64,000 bases of DNA from Agromyces sp. NDB4Y10 (GCF_001620055.1 NZ_LQGY01000014.1:1-64000), one strand, 5' to 3'; counted from the first letter of the stretch, positions 44,913 through 54,628 are shown. Made by a program: numbers and translations. The notes: a model not told the origin generated them from the letters alone.

Positions 44913-45587
44913 TCAGGCCGACAGGAGCGCCACGACCTCGCGGCCGACGCGCGTCGCCGACTGGGGGTTCTGGCCGGTGACGAGCCGCCCGTCGACCACG
45001 ACCTGCTCGGTGAAGTCCGGACCGGGCACGTGCGTCGCGCCCTTCGCCTCGAGGGCGTCGGCGAGGAGGAACGGCACCACGTCGGTGAGCTCGACCGCGG
45101 CCTCCTCGGCGTTCGTGAACACCGCCACGCGCCTGCCCGCCACGAGCGGCGTGCCGTCGGCGAGCGTGATGCCCACCAGCGCGGACGGGCCGTGGCACAC
45201 CGCGGCGACGACGCCGCCCTGCTCGTACACGGCGCGGCCGACCGCGTTCACGGCCGGGTCGTCCGGGAAGTCCCACATGGTGCCGTGGCCGCCGACGAAG
45301 AGCACGGCGTCGTAGCGCGACGCGTCGACGTCGGCCAGCTTCGGGGTGTCGGCCAGCTGCGCGGCGATCGACGGGTCGGCGAAGAACGCGTTCTGCGCGG
45401 CATCCGTCTCGTCGCGGCCGACCTGCGGGGGCACGCCGCCCGCGATCGAGGCGAGGTCGACGCGGAAGCCGGCCGTCGTGAACTCCTGCCAGGGGTGGGC
45501 CGCCTCGCCGGCGTGGTACCCGGTCGGGCGGAGGCCGCCCAGGTCGTCGTGGCTCGTCAGCACCAGCAGCACTCGCTTCTCGGTCAT
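44913..45587 (-). CDS. type 1 glutamine amidotransferase-like (DJ-1/PfpI) protein
   Basis: 224 residues, the Hsp31-like subgroup. The nucleophile Cys is in AAVCHGPSAL. HAGEAAHPWQEF supplies the conserved His and Glu, GGHGTMWDFPDD the next loop, and VTGQNPQSATRVG the usual C-terminus. These proteins act as glyoxalase III or protein/nucleotide deglycases, or as chaperones. ATG 45587 with GAGGAG upstream. Single gene. Confidence 0.92.
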   Translation of the reverse strand: MTEKRVLLVLTSHDDLGGLRPTGYHAGEAAHPWQEFTTAGFRVDLASIAGGVPPQVGRDETDAAQNAFFADPSIAAQLADTPKLADVDASRYDAVLFVGGHGTMWDFPDDPAVNAVGRAVYEQGGVVAAVCHGPSALVGITLADGTPLVAGRRVAVFTNAEEAAVELTDVVPFLLADALEAKGATHVPGPDFTEQVVVDGRLVTGQNPQSATRVGREVVALLSA

Positions 45588-45777
45588 CGGTGGATCTCCT
45601 CGGTTGCGTCGTTCTCGATGGACGACTCGACCGTACGGAGGCGGCGGCATCCGGAACCAACCGGTCGGGCGATGCCCGCCATCGGGATTCCGATCGCCGG
45701 GGCGGGGTATGGCACGATGCCGGGGGCGGACCGCGACGCGACGGACCGGCCGCCTGACGACGCGAGGAGGCGACGCG

Positions 45778-46734
45778 GTGACCGAGGAGCGAGGGATCAT
45801 CGGCCAACGGGACGACCCGGCCATGCCGAGGTACGCGGGCATCGCGACGTTCGCGCTGCTGCCGCGCCTGGACGAGGTGGAGCACGCCGACCTGGCCGTG
45901 CTCGGGATCCCGCTCGACTCGGGCACGAGCTTCCGGCCCGGCGCCCGGTTCGGTCCGGCGCACATCCGGGAGCATTCGCGCCAGCTGCACCCGTACCACC
46001 AGGTCCACGAGACGTACCCGTTCCGCGACCAGCAGGTCGTCGACGCGGGCGACGTCGCGGTCGGGCCGTACGACCTCGCGCAGGCGGTCGAGCGCATCCA
46101 CGCCGAGGCGTCCCGGCTCGTGCAGCAGGGCACGAAGGTGCTCGCGCTCGGCGGCGACCACACGGTCGCGCTGCCGCTGCTCCGGGCGGCGGCCGCGGCG
46201 CACGGCCCGCTCGCCGTCATCCACTTCGATGCGCACCTCGACACGTGGGACGTGCTGCACGGCGCGAGCCTCTGGCACGGCTCGCCCTTCCGTCGCGCGG
46301 CCGAGGAGGGCCTGCTCGACCTCGAGCACTGCCAGCACGTCGGCATCCGCAGCGGCGTCTACGGGCCGGACGAGTTCGACGACGACCGGCGGGCGGGCTT
46401 CGAGCTCATCCGCAGCGACGAGTTCCAGCGGCGCCCCATGGAGGAGATCGCCGAGCAGGTCCGCCGGCGGGTCGGCTCCGGCCCGGTCTACGTGTCGATC
46501 GACATCGACGTGCTCGACCCGTCGCACGCGCCCGGCACGGGCACGCCCGAGGTCGCGGGCATCACCACGCGCGAACTGTTCGCCGTGCTCCGCGGTCTCG
46601 CGGGCCTGCCCATCGTCGGCGGCGACGTGGTCGAGGTCGCGCCGGCGTACGACCACGCCGGGATCACGGGCCTCGCCGCCGCGCACACCGCGTGGGAACT
46701 GCTGACGCTGATGGGCCTCAGCGCTCGGACGTGA
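45778..46734 (+). CDS. speB: agmatinase/ureohydrolase family protein
   Basis: 318 residues. The binuclear manganese ligands appear in order: LGGDHTVAL (His), HFDAHLDTW (Asp-x-His-x-Asp) and YVSIDIDVLDPSHAPGTGTPE (Asp-x-Asp). The N-terminal GIPLDSGTSFRPGARFGPAHIRE matches the agmatinase group. It hydrolyses agmatine or another guanidino compound to urea and an amine. Start GTG 45778 with GAGGAGG 9 nt upstream. Its last 17 nt overlap the 3' end of the convergent lipase fusion gene. Confidence 0.9.
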   Translation: MTEERGIIGQRDDPAMPRYAGIATFALLPRLDEVEHADLAVLGIPLDSGTSFRPGARFGPAHIREHSRQLHPYHQVHETYPFRDQQVVDAGDVAVGPYDLAQAVERIHAEASRLVQQGTKVLALGGDHTVALPLLRAAAAAHGPLAVIHFDAHLDTWDVLHGASLWHGSPFRRAAEEGLLDLEHCQHVGIRSGVYGPDEFDDDRRAGFELIRSDEFQRRPMEEIAEQVRRRVGSGPVYVSIDIDVLDPSHAPGTGTPEVAGITTRELFAVLRGLAGLPIVGGDVVEVAPAYDHAGITGLAAAHTAWELLTLMGLSART

Positions 46735-48496
46735 CGCAGCCCGGCTCGACCGGCTCGCCCGCGAAGCGCGCGGCGGTCCACTCGATCAGCTCGGGCACGA
46801 GCGGCGAGTCGGGCTCGACGAGGGGGACGTGGTCGCGGCCCTCGTACACGCGGTAGTCGACCTGCTGACCGGCCGCGCAGAGGTCTTCGACGTACGCGTC
46901 CTGCGCGGGCCGCACCACGAGCTGGTCGGCCGCGCCCTGGCCGAGCAGCAGCGGGGCGCTGATCGTGGGCGGCGGCGTGTTCTCCTCGAGGCGCTCGCCG
47001 AAGGGACCGGTGGTCGGGTCGGCGGCCCTGATGTCCGGGTCGCGCGAGAGGCCCAGCACGTCGAGCACCGACACGAAGCTGCTCGGTTCGGCCAGGCAGC
47101 GTTCGGCCATCTGCCGCACGGTGACCTCGGCGCCCGGGCGCACGTACTCCCGGTACGTGACATCCGGGTAGATCGCGGTGTACGCGGCGATCACGAACGA
47201 CTCGAAGATCGACCCGCCCGGGACAGCGGGCAGGTTCTCGATGAGGCCGGTGAGGTTCGACGCGGGCGCGAGGGCCGCGACGCCCGCCAGGTCGAGCTCG
47301 GGCGCGTACGCGTCGGCCAGCGCGCCGGTCCAGAGCGCGGCGCCGCCGCCCTGCGAGTGGCCCCAGACGACGGTCGGCTCGCCGAGCCTCGCCTCCTCCA
47401 GCTCGGATGCCGCGCGCCGGGCGTCGAGCGCCGCGTGCGCGCTCGGCCGGCCGATGAGGTACGGGTGCGGGCCCGGCGTGCCGAGGCCGAGGTAGTCGGT
47501 CGCCACGAGCGCCCAGCCGTTGTCGAGGATGTCGGGCAGCAGGAACAGGGCGCCCGACTCGAAGGGCTCCTCCGCCAGCGACGGCGCGCACGGCTCGGCG
47601 AAGCCGGTGGTGCCGTGCGTCCAGTCGATCACGGGGAAGTCCTCGCCCTCGGCGGGCACCACGACGAGCCCGCTCGCGACCGCGGGGTCGCCCGCGTGAT
47701 CGGTGGTCGTGTAGAGGATCCGCCAGCCGACCGCGTTCTCGGGCACGCCGCGCTCGAACGGTTCCGCGCGGATGAGCCGGCCCGGCTCGTCCGGCACGTC
47801 GCGGGGCGCGGCGTAGAACTCGTCGACGACGGGCGACCCGCCCCGCAGGGTCGCGCTGAGGGATGCCGCGCCCACGGCCAGGAGCACGGCGACCACGGCC
47901 GCGATGGTGCGCGTCCACCGCCGCACGCCCCTCGGCTCAGCGGCCGGCCGGCGCTCCGGTGCGGTGCCGCGGAGGGCGTGCCAGGCGAGCAGCAGCCCCA
48001 CGATGATGAGCCGCGCCCCGAAGACGACCGCGACCACGAGCAGGGTGATGTCGGGCCACAGCAGCGCCAGGAGACCGAACACGATGCCGGCGACGCCGAG
48101 CAGGGCCGCGGAGACCCGGGCATCCCACGTCGCGCCCCGCCGGAACGCCGCGAGCAGCGACAGCGCGCCGTTCACGAGGAGCGCGACGGCCACCACCGCG
48201 GCGACCGTCCGCACCGTGAGTCCCGGGAAGACGAGGACGAACACGCCGCCCGCGATCCACAGGATCGCCGTGACGAGCCGCCACCGCGGCATCCGTTCGC
48301 CATCGTCGGGTTCGCCACCGCCCGCGAGCTCGAGGATGCCGCTCAGGATCAACCCGACGCCGATGAGGATGGCCAGCACGCCGAGCGACGTCGTCGGGCG
48401 GGTGAGGATGACGGCGCCGACGACGACCGACACCACGCCGATCAGGGCGCGGACCCATCGCGGCAGGCGGGCGAACCACGTGTCGAGCCTGGTCAT
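46718..48496 (-). CDS. DUF308 membrane domain fused to a secretory-lipase-type hydrolase
   Basis: 592 residues, two parts. The N-terminal 200 residues are HdeD/DUF308-like: six hydrophobic segments such as ALIGVVSVVVGAVIL and VTAILWIAGGVFVLVF. A seventh segment near 220-240 (TIAAVVAVLLAVGAASL) anchors the outer domain. That domain (about 250-592) is an alpha/beta hydrolase with DWTHGTTG (oxyanion region), GHSQGGGAALW (nucleophile Ser), Asp and a C-terminal EGRDHVPLV (His). The lipase resembles the LIP/secretory lipase family, so catalysis should happen outside the membrane. ATG 48496 overlaps the stop of the upstream transporter gene, so they form an operon. Confidence 0.82.
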   Translation of the reverse strand: MTRLDTWFARLPRWVRALIGVVSVVVGAVILTRPTTSLGVLAILIGVGLILSGILELAGGGEPDDGERMPRWRLVTAILWIAGGVFVLVFPGLTVRTVAAVVAVALLVNGALSLLAAFRRGATWDARVSAALLGVAGIVFGLLALLWPDITLLVVAVVFGARLIIVGLLLAWHALRGTAPERRPAAEPRGVRRWTRTIAAVVAVLLAVGAASLSATLRGGSPVVDEFYAAPRDVPDEPGRLIRAEPFERGVPENAVGWRILYTTTDHAGDPAVASGLVVVPAEGEDFPVIDWTHGTTGFAEPCAPSLAEEPFESGALFLLPDILDNGWALVATDYLGLGTPGPHPYLIGRPSAHAALDARRAASELEEARLGEPTVVWGHSQGGGAALWTGALADAYAPELDLAGVAALAPASNLTGLIENLPAVPGGSIFESFVIAAYTAIYPDVTYREYVRPGAEVTVRQMAERCLAEPSSFVSVLDVLGLSRDPDIRAADPTTGPFGERLEENTPPPTISAPLLLGQGAADQLVVRPAQDAYVEDLCAAGQQVDYRVYEGRDHVPLVEPDSPLVPELIEWTAARFAGEPVEPGCVTSER

Positions 48497-49377
48497 GCGT
48501 GCTCCTCCGAGGTGGGCGCGGGTTCGCCGGTCTCCGCGGCGCGGCGGCGTTGCAGGCGGGTGTACAGCGTCACGGCGACGTTCGAGACGAGGGCGTAGAT
48601 GATGGCGGTGCCCGCGAAGCTCTCGGCGGGGAAGATCGAGGCGGCCAGGCCGATCGCGAGGCCCGGGTTCCGGTTCGCGCACGCGATCGCGAGCACGACC
48701 GCATCGGTGCGGTCCGGACCGCCGAGCGCGTGCCCGACGGCGAGGCCCGCGGCCGTGAAGCCGAACATGACGAGCAGGGTCGCGAGCGACAGCGCGCTGA
48801 GCACGGCCGGGAGGACCAGCACGAGCAGGGCCAGCAGTGCGACGAGCATCACGCTGTTCGCGATGGCGACCATCCGGTTGCCGAACCGCTCGGCGAAGGC
48901 CGGCCAGAGACGGCCGACCACGAAGCCCAGCGCCAGCGGCAGCAGCACCTGCACGAGCATCGCCCCGGCGATCGTGAACGGCGACAGGCCGAACGGGCGG
49001 TCCATGAGCCGGCCGATGAGGTCGGACAGCAGCGGGATCAGCACCGGCGAGAGCAGCGCGACCGCGAAGGCCAGGCCGTAGGCGTACGTCGCGCGACCGC
49101 CCGACCCGATCTCGGTGCGGGGGAGGAGCGCCGGGATCGGCGTCAGCGCGATCACCACGAGCGCCACCTCAGCGGCATGCGGGAAGTCGAGGTACACGTG
49201 CGCCGCGAGCGCGATGACCGGCATCACCACGAACATCGCCACGATCGAGAGGAACAGGACGCGGGGACGGCGCAGCACCGACAGCAGGTCGTCGGGCCGG
49301 GCCGAGAGCCCGTAGCCGAACACCGTCAACGCGACCGTGACCTGGATCGTGGTCGGGACGATCGACAGGATGTCCAT
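48493..49377 (-). CDS. bile acid:sodium symporter (BASS) family transporter
   Basis: 294 residues, about ten membrane segments. VALTVFGYGLSARPDDL, ALTPIPALLPRTEIGSGG and ACANRNPGLAIGLAASIFP are the conserved BASS elements, the last being the sodium-binding crossover region. It imports an organic anion with sodium. ATG 49377. Its stop overlaps the lipase-fusion start (ATGA), so substrate hydrolysis outside and uptake of the acid released is a coherent idea, but it is inference. Confidence 0.88.
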   Translation of the reverse strand: MDILSIVPTTIQVTVALTVFGYGLSARPDDLLSVLRRPRVLFLSIVAMFVVMPVIALAAHVYLDFPHAAEVALVVIALTPIPALLPRTEIGSGGRATYAYGLAFAVALLSPVLIPLLSDLIGRLMDRPFGLSPFTIAGAMLVQVLLPLALGFVVGRLWPAFAERFGNRMVAIANSVMLVALLALLVLVLPAVLSALSLATLLVMFGFTAAGLAVGHALGGPDRTDAVVLAIACANRNPGLAIGLAASIFPAESFAGTAIIYALVSNVAVTLYTRLQRRRAAETGEPAPTSEEHA

Positions 49378-49392
49378 GCGCGACCCTTCCCG

Positions 49393-50382
49393 CTAGCCCG
49401 TGACGCCCGAGCTCGCCGGCGATGCGGTGCGCACCACCGCGGGCAACCACCGGTCGAGCGACTCCCACACCGCCGCGCGCACCGGCGCCGACGACAGGGT
49501 CACGTCGTGCAGCGCGCCCTCGATGCGGCGGATCGAGACGTCCAACCCGAGGTCGGCGGCACGCCGGGCGACGCCGCCCACGTCGATCGCGGTGTCGGCG
49601 AACCGCATCTGCTCGGACCAGATCGGCTGCAGCATGCTGCGCGCGGAGAGCAGCACGAGGATGGGAATGCGGATGCCGAGGCCCTTGGCCACGGTCGCAT
49701 GGCCACGCAGCACCGCGTTGAGCCATCCGCGATTCGTGCGGAACCCGTGCTCCGGTCGCCATTCGCGCTCGTACGTCCACTCGCCGCCGAGGTCCGCGGA
49801 GACGGTGCGGCTGTAGAAGCCGAGGTCGACCTCGGGGAACGGCGCGAGGGGGTGGACCGCGGCGCCGACCTGCACGACCGGCTCGAGCAGCGCGCGACCG
49901 ACGGCCCGCGTCTGGAACTCCAGCCACGGCGCGTTCAGCACGAGCCCGTCCGCGACCTCCGGATGCCGCGAGGTCCAGAGGCTCAACGTCAGTCCGCCGG
50001 TGGAGTGGCCCATGAGCACGAGCGGTTCGACGGCGCGCGTGCGGATCACCTCGATCGCCGCGTCGATCTCCTCGTCGTACACGGACAGGTCCTCGACGTA
50101 TCCCGGCGTCTGGTGCGGCCGGAGGCTGCGCCCGTACTTGCGCAGGTCGAGGGCGTGGAAGCGACCGCCGCGACGGACCCAGTACTCGGCGAGCTCCCGC
50201 TGGAAGAAGTAGTCCGACCAGCCGTGCACGTACAGCACGTCGAACCGCCCCGGACCGTCGATCACCTCGTCGCGCACCCGGCGGACGAGCGTGGCGACCA
50301 CCGGACCCTCGGCGTCTGGGGCCAGCTCGAGCTCGAGCCGCTCGTACGGCGGCCCGAGCACGTCCGGTGTCCAGCGGTGCAC
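49393..50382 (-). CDS. alpha/beta hydrolase (lysophospholipase type) with disturbed 5' end
   Basis: 329 residues from the GTG at 50382. It shows VLYVHGWSDYFFQ (oxyanion loop), FHALDLRKYGRS, LMGHSTGGLTLSLW (nucleophile Ser) and EGALHDVTLS (catalytic His), typical of the serine aminopeptidase S33/monoacylglycerol lipase group. The GTG lacks a strong ribosome site. Just upstream, an ATG at 50440 with an excellent GGGGAGG site opens a frame that stops at 50390, and the hydrolase frame stays protein-like (DPEAESTVHRW) across this stretch. The natural start is probably that ATG, separated now by a one-base frameshift. A leader peptide is the alternative. Confidence 0.78.
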   Translation of the reverse strand: MHRWTPDVLGPPYERLELELAPDAEGPVVATLVRRVRDEVIDGPGRFDVLYVHGWSDYFFQRELAEYWVRRGGRFHALDLRKYGRSLRPHQTPGYVEDLSVYDEEIDAAIEVIRTRAVEPLVLMGHSTGGLTLSLWTSRHPEVADGLVLNAPWLEFQTRAVGRALLEPVVQVGAAVHPLAPFPEVDLGFYSRTVSADLGGEWTYEREWRPEHGFRTNRGWLNAVLRGHATVAKGLGIRIPILVLLSARSMLQPIWSEQMRFADTAIDVGGVARRAADLGLDVSIRRIEGALHDVTLSSAPVRAAVWESLDRWLPAVVRTASPASSGVTG

Positions 50383-50389
50383 GGTGGAC

Positions 50390-50440
50390 TCAGCTTCCGG
50401 ATCGGGTCGCCGCGACCGGCGGCAGCGTGTCGATCGGCAT
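50390..50440 (-). CDS. 16-residue upstream frame (frameshifted N-terminus or leader peptide)
   Basis: The ATG at 50440 is preceded by GGGGAGG at ideal distance, yet the frame MPIDTLPPVAATRSGS ends after 16 codons. The hydrolase GTG lies 7 nt past the stop codon. Two readings fit: a lost or gained base in the region 50393-50415 has split one gene, or this is a short leader that couples translation to the hydrolase. Confidence 0.4.
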   Translation of the reverse strand: MPIDTLPPVAATRSGS

Positions 50441-50581
50441 GGTTCCTCCCCGGTTCCCGACGGCCGATGCCTCACCGCCCACGGTAGGGAGCCGAGGGTG
50501 TCGGCGAATCCCGGGAATGCGTAGTCTTCTGCCCAAGGCCCGGATCGCATCGGCCGGGCCGCACGGACGAGGCTCCCGGGG

Positions 50582-53356
50582 GTGGTGCGCATGCTCGGCC
50601 GCGCCCGCGAGCGATCCGCCCTCGACGCGCTGGTGGCCCGCACCCGCGACGGTGCCGGCGGGGCGCTCGTCATCACGGGCGACCCCGGCATCGGCAAGAC
50701 CGCCCTGCTCGACCACGGTGTCGCGGCGGCGTCGGGCTTCCGCATCGCGACCGCCACCGGCGTGCAGGCCGAGCGCGAGCTGCCGTTCGCCGGGCTGCAG
50801 CAGGTGCTGAGCGCGATCCCGGATGCCACGGACCGGCTCCCCGAGCCGCAGGCGCAGGCGATCCGCGTCGCGCTCGGGCACGCCGACCTGCCGGCGCCGC
50901 GGCCGTTCCTCCTCGGCATGGCCGTGCTCGGGCTCCTGACCGAGGCGGCGCGCGACAGCCCCGTGCTGTGCGCGGTCGACGACGTGCATTGGCTCGACGC
51001 ATCGAGCGTGCAGGTGCTGGGCTTCGTCGCCCGACGGCTCGAGCGGATGCCGGTGGCGGTGCTCTTCGCGAAGCGCGCGGGCCTCGACGTCGAGGGCGTC
51101 GACGGCATCCCGGCCCTCGTCGTCGGCGGACTCGACGAGGCCGACGCGAGGGCGCTGCTGCGCTCGGTCGCCGGCGGCCCGCTCGACGAGGAGGTCGTCT
51201 CGCGCGTCCTCGCCGAGTCGGGCGGCAACCCGCTGATGATCCGCGAGGGCATCAAGGCGAGCCTCCTGCACGGAGCTCCCCTGCCGCTCGGCTCGGACGG
51301 CGTCGCGGTGCCGATGGTCAACCGGCTGGAGCGCGCCTTCGCGTCGCGGATCGCCCGGCTCCCCGGGCACGCGGCGCGCGTGCTGCTCCTGGCGGCCGCG
51401 GACCCGACCGGCGATCCCCGGCTGATCGCCCGGGCCGCGACCGTCGTCGGCTGCTCGATCGACGACCTCGCGGAAGCGGAGGCAGTGGGGCTCGTGCGTG
51501 TCGGGCAGCGGCTGACGTTCGAGCATCCGCTCGTGCGTTCGGCGGCCTACGGCCGCGCCACCGCCGAGGAGCTGCGACACGCGCACGCGGCCCTCGCCGA
51601 GGCCACGGACCGGCAGCGCGACCCCGACCGTCGGGCCTGGCATCAGGCGCTCGGCACGTTCGGACTGTCGGAATCGGTCGCGTCCGCGCTCGAGCAGTCC
51701 GCCGGTCGTGCCGGTGCGCGCGGCGGCTTCCTCGCTGCGGCCGCGTTCTACGAGCGGGCCATGCACGTCGCCGAGTCGCCCGCGACCCGGCTGCGCTGCG
51801 CCGTCGCAGGCGCGACCGCGCTCGAACTCGCCGGAGCCCAGCCGCGCGCGCTGCGCATGCTCCGGGAGGCACGGGCGGATGCCGAGGACCCCGCCGACCG
51901 GGCCCGCCTCGACGTGGTCCGGGGCCGGCTGCTCTTCACGCTCGAGCGGAGCGAACGACCCGTCGACCTGTTCCTCTCCGCGGCGGAGACCCTCGCCGCA
52001 GACGACCCCGCCGCCGCGCGGGAGGCCTATCTCGACGCGCTCTCGGCGGCCACGCTCGCGGCGTCCGGCGAGGACGGTCGAGACATCCGCTCGACCGCCG
52101 AGCGCACGCGCGACGCCCCGCCGGCCGCGGTCGACGGCGAGCGGACGATCGATCGCCTGCTCGAGGTGATGCGCGACCTCGCCGTCGCCGAGCCCACCGA
52201 GTCGCTGCCCGCGCTCCGTCGGCACCTGCGCGAGTTCTCGGATGCCGCGGAGGAACCGGGCCTCCGCGCACGCTGGCTCTGGATCGCCAGCCGCCTCGCC
52301 GCCATCGGCTGGGACGACCGCCGCTGGGCCGACTTCATCGACGAGGGCGTCGCCACCGCGCGGTCCGCGGGCGCCCTGACCGCGGTCGCCGCGACCATCA
52401 CCACGGGCGTGTCCCTCGAGCTCTTCCGGGGGCGTGGCGCGCACGCGCGGGTTCTCGCCGACGAGGCGCTCGAGATCTGGGACTCGATCGCCATCCCGCG
52501 CGCCGCGTACGGCGTCGGCGCCATCGCCGCCTGGGAGGGTGAACCCGACGGCGTCGAGCTCCTCGACGCGGCGCTGGAGGACGGCCGGCAGCGCGGCGAG
52601 GGCATGGTGCAACCCCTCGTGCACTGGGCGCGAGCGCTGCATGCCGTCGGCGGCATGCGGTACGACGAGGCGCTGCCGCACGCGATCGCGGCGGCGCGGT
52701 ACCCGCTCGTGATCGTCTACGCGACGTGGGGGCTCGTCGAAGCCGTCGAAGCCGGGGCCCGCGGCGGCGACCGCGCGGCGGCCGAGGACGCCCTGCGACG
52801 CCTGCGCGTGTCGACGGATGCCGCGGGCACGGACTGGGCGCGCGGCGTCCACGCCCGCTCGGCGGCCCTCCTCGCGGCCGAGCCCGAGGAGGCCGAGCGC
52901 CTCCACGTCGACGCGCTCGACCATCTGGCCCGCACGGGCCTCCGCGGCGAACAGGCCCGTGCCCACCTGCTCTACGGGGAATGGCTGCGCCGGCAGCGCC
53001 GCCGCGGCGACGCCCGGATGCACCTCGACCGCGCGCTCGCGGTGTTCACCGAGATGGGGGCCCGCGCGTTCGCCCGGCGCGCCAGCGCCGAGATCGCCGC
53101 GATCGGCAGCGCGTCGGCCTCGGCGACGGAGTCCGGCGAGCTCTCGCAGCAGGAGATCGCGGTGGCCCGGCTCGCGAGCGAGGGCCTGTCGAACGCCGCC
53201 ATCGCCACGCGCCTGCACCTCAGCGCGAGCACGGTCGACTACCACCTGCGCAAGGCGTTCCGGAAGCTCGGCATCTCCTCGCGCGCCCGGCTGCACCTCG
53301 CGCTCGCCGAACGCGACGCCGACGCGGAGCACCGGGCGGCGGCATCCGACCGCTGA
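50582..53356 (+). CDS. LuxR-family regulator with large ATPase domain (LAL/MalT-like)
   Basis: 924 residues. The AAA-type ATPase domain at the N-terminus has Walker A ITGDPGIGKTALL (about 28-40) and Walker B VLCAVDDVHWLD. A long helical TPR-like region spans about 350-840. The C-terminal LuxR HTH (about 860-915) is LSQQEIAVARLASEGLSNAAIA then RLHLSASTVDYHLRKAFRKLGI. This is the LAL class of signal-responsive activators. Start GTG 50582, 9 nt after GAGG; ATG 50591 is also possible. It is read towards the GH5 gene, 156 bp away, and may control that or the divergent hydrolase. Confidence 0.92.
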   Translation: MVRMLGRARERSALDALVARTRDGAGGALVITGDPGIGKTALLDHGVAAASGFRIATATGVQAERELPFAGLQQVLSAIPDATDRLPEPQAQAIRVALGHADLPAPRPFLLGMAVLGLLTEAARDSPVLCAVDDVHWLDASSVQVLGFVARRLERMPVAVLFAKRAGLDVEGVDGIPALVVGGLDEADARALLRSVAGGPLDEEVVSRVLAESGGNPLMIREGIKASLLHGAPLPLGSDGVAVPMVNRLERAFASRIARLPGHAARVLLLAAADPTGDPRLIARAATVVGCSIDDLAEAEAVGLVRVGQRLTFEHPLVRSAAYGRATAEELRHAHAALAEATDRQRDPDRRAWHQALGTFGLSESVASALEQSAGRAGARGGFLAAAAFYERAMHVAESPATRLRCAVAGATALELAGAQPRALRMLREARADAEDPADRARLDVVRGRLLFTLERSERPVDLFLSAAETLAADDPAAAREAYLDALSAATLAASGEDGRDIRSTAERTRDAPPAAVDGERTIDRLLEVMRDLAVAEPTESLPALRRHLREFSDAAEEPGLRARWLWIASRLAAIGWDDRRWADFIDEGVATARSAGALTAVAATITTGVSLELFRGRGAHARVLADEALEIWDSIAIPRAAYGVGAIAAWEGEPDGVELLDAALEDGRQRGEGMVQPLVHWARALHAVGGMRYDEALPHAIAAARYPLVIVYATWGLVEAVEAGARGGDRAAAEDALRRLRVSTDAAGTDWARGVHARSAALLAAEPEEAERLHVDALDHLARTGLRGEQARAHLLYGEWLRRQRRRGDARMHLDRALAVFTEMGARAFARRASAEIAAIGSASASATESGELSQQEIAVARLASEGLSNAAIATRLHLSASTVDYHLRKAFRKLGISSRARLHLALAERDADAEHRAAASDR

Positions 53357-53512
53357 CGACTACGCGATCGCGTGATGCGCCGCGCCGCGCCGCGAACGTA
53401 CCGTCGGAGCAGCGTCACCCGACCACCGGCATCCGGAAGGCGAGGCCCCGCACGACGCCCTGCCGCGGGTGCGGCAGGAGCGCATCGAGACATCCGTGCA
53501 GAAGGGATCGAC

Positions 53513-54628
53513 ATGACCGAGCTGACCGGCGTGAACCTCGGCAACTGGCTCGTCCTCGAGAAGTGGATGGCGCCCGAGCTGTTCGCGGGCACCGACGCCG
53601 AGGACGAGTGGCACCTCACCCACGCCCTCGACGAGACCGCGCGGCGCGAGCGGTTCACGGTGCACCGCGACACGTGGATCACCGGACGCGACTTCGCCTA
53701 CCTCGCCGGCCGCGGCGTGCAGCTCGTCCGGCTGCCCGTGCCGTACTTCGTCTTCGGCGACGTGCCGCCCTTCGTCGGCTGCATCGAGTACGTCGACCGC
53801 GCCTTCGACTGGGCCGAGCGGTACGGCATCCGCATCCTGCTCGACCTGCACACCGTGCCCGAGAGCCAGAACGGATTCGACAACGGCGGGATCTGCGGCG
53901 TGTGCCGCTTCCACCAGCACCCCGAGCACGTCGAGTTCGCGCTGACGGTGCTCGAGCGGCTGGCCGCACGCTACGGCGACCGGCCGGGACTGTGGGGCAT
54001 CGAAGTGCTGAACGAGCCGATCTCGCCCGAGCTGTGGGCGCTGCTCGACGTGCCGAAGCGCTACCCGGCGGTCGACCCCGAGCGGGCCGCCGGATCGGAG
54101 GGCGTGCCGACCGTGTTCCTCCAGTCGTTCTACCGCGACGCGTACCACCGCATCCGCGCGGCGGCCCCCGGCGCCCGGGTCGTCTTCCACGACGGCTTCC
54201 GCATGCGCGAGTGGCTCGACTGGTTCGACGGCGAAGGATTCGACGACTTCGCCGTCGACACGCACCTGTACGTCATGATGGCCGGCCAGCGCGACCTCGA
54301 CGGGTATCTCGAGTACATCGCGACGACGTTCGGCGACCCCCTCGCCGAGGCGACCCGTCGGTTCCCCGTGATCGTGGGGGAGTGGTGCCTCGACACCAAG
54401 CAGGCGGCGCTCGCCGAGATGGGCGCCGAGGAACGGCGCCGGTACAACCGCACCCTCGCCGAGGCCCACCTCGCCGCATTCGCGCCCGCGACCGCGTGGA
54501 CGTACTGGAGCTGGCGCATGCACGTCGACACGCCCGAGCTCGACGTGTGGGACTTCCTCCGCGCGACCGAGGCGGGCTACTTCCCGCGCCGGCCCGGCGC
54601 CGACGGTGGGGCAGCGGATGCCGCGTGA
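53513..54628 (+). CDS. GH5 glycoside hydrolase (glucan 1,3-beta-glucosidase-like)
   Basis: 371 residues, no signal peptide, single TIM barrel. It opens LTGVNLGNWLVLEKWM, then RLPVPYFVFGD, LDLHTVPESQNGFDN, EVLNEPI with the acid/base Glu, VDTHLYVMM and VIVGEWCLD with the nucleophile Glu. This is the GH5 pattern nearest to fungal-type exo-beta-1,3-glucanases. Lack of a signal suggests it works on small oligosaccharides in the cytoplasm, perhaps with the GH65 phosphorylase nearby. ATG 53513 with AAGGGA upstream. The next gene starts inside its last codons. Confidence 0.9.
   Translation: MTELTGVNLGNWLVLEKWMAPELFAGTDAEDEWHLTHALDETARRERFTVHRDTWITGRDFAYLAGRGVQLVRLPVPYFVFGDVPPFVGCIEYVDRAFDWAERYGIRILLDLHTVPESQNGFDNGGICGVCRFHQHPEHVEFALTVLERLAARYGDRPGLWGIEVLNEPISPELWALLDVPKRYPAVDPERAAGSEGVPTVFLQSFYRDAYHRIRAAAPGARVVFHDGFRMREWLDWFDGEGFDDFAVDTHLYVMMAGQRDLDGYLEYIATTFGDPLAEATRRFPVIVGEWCLDTKQAALAEMGAEERRRYNRTLAEAHLAAFAPATAWTYWSWRMHVDTPELDVWDFLRATEAGYFPRRPGADGGAADAA

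Noticed and set aside
53357-53512. Gap between the LuxR-type gene and the GH5 gene examined for an operator
   Set aside because: No symmetric element or clear promoter stood out.
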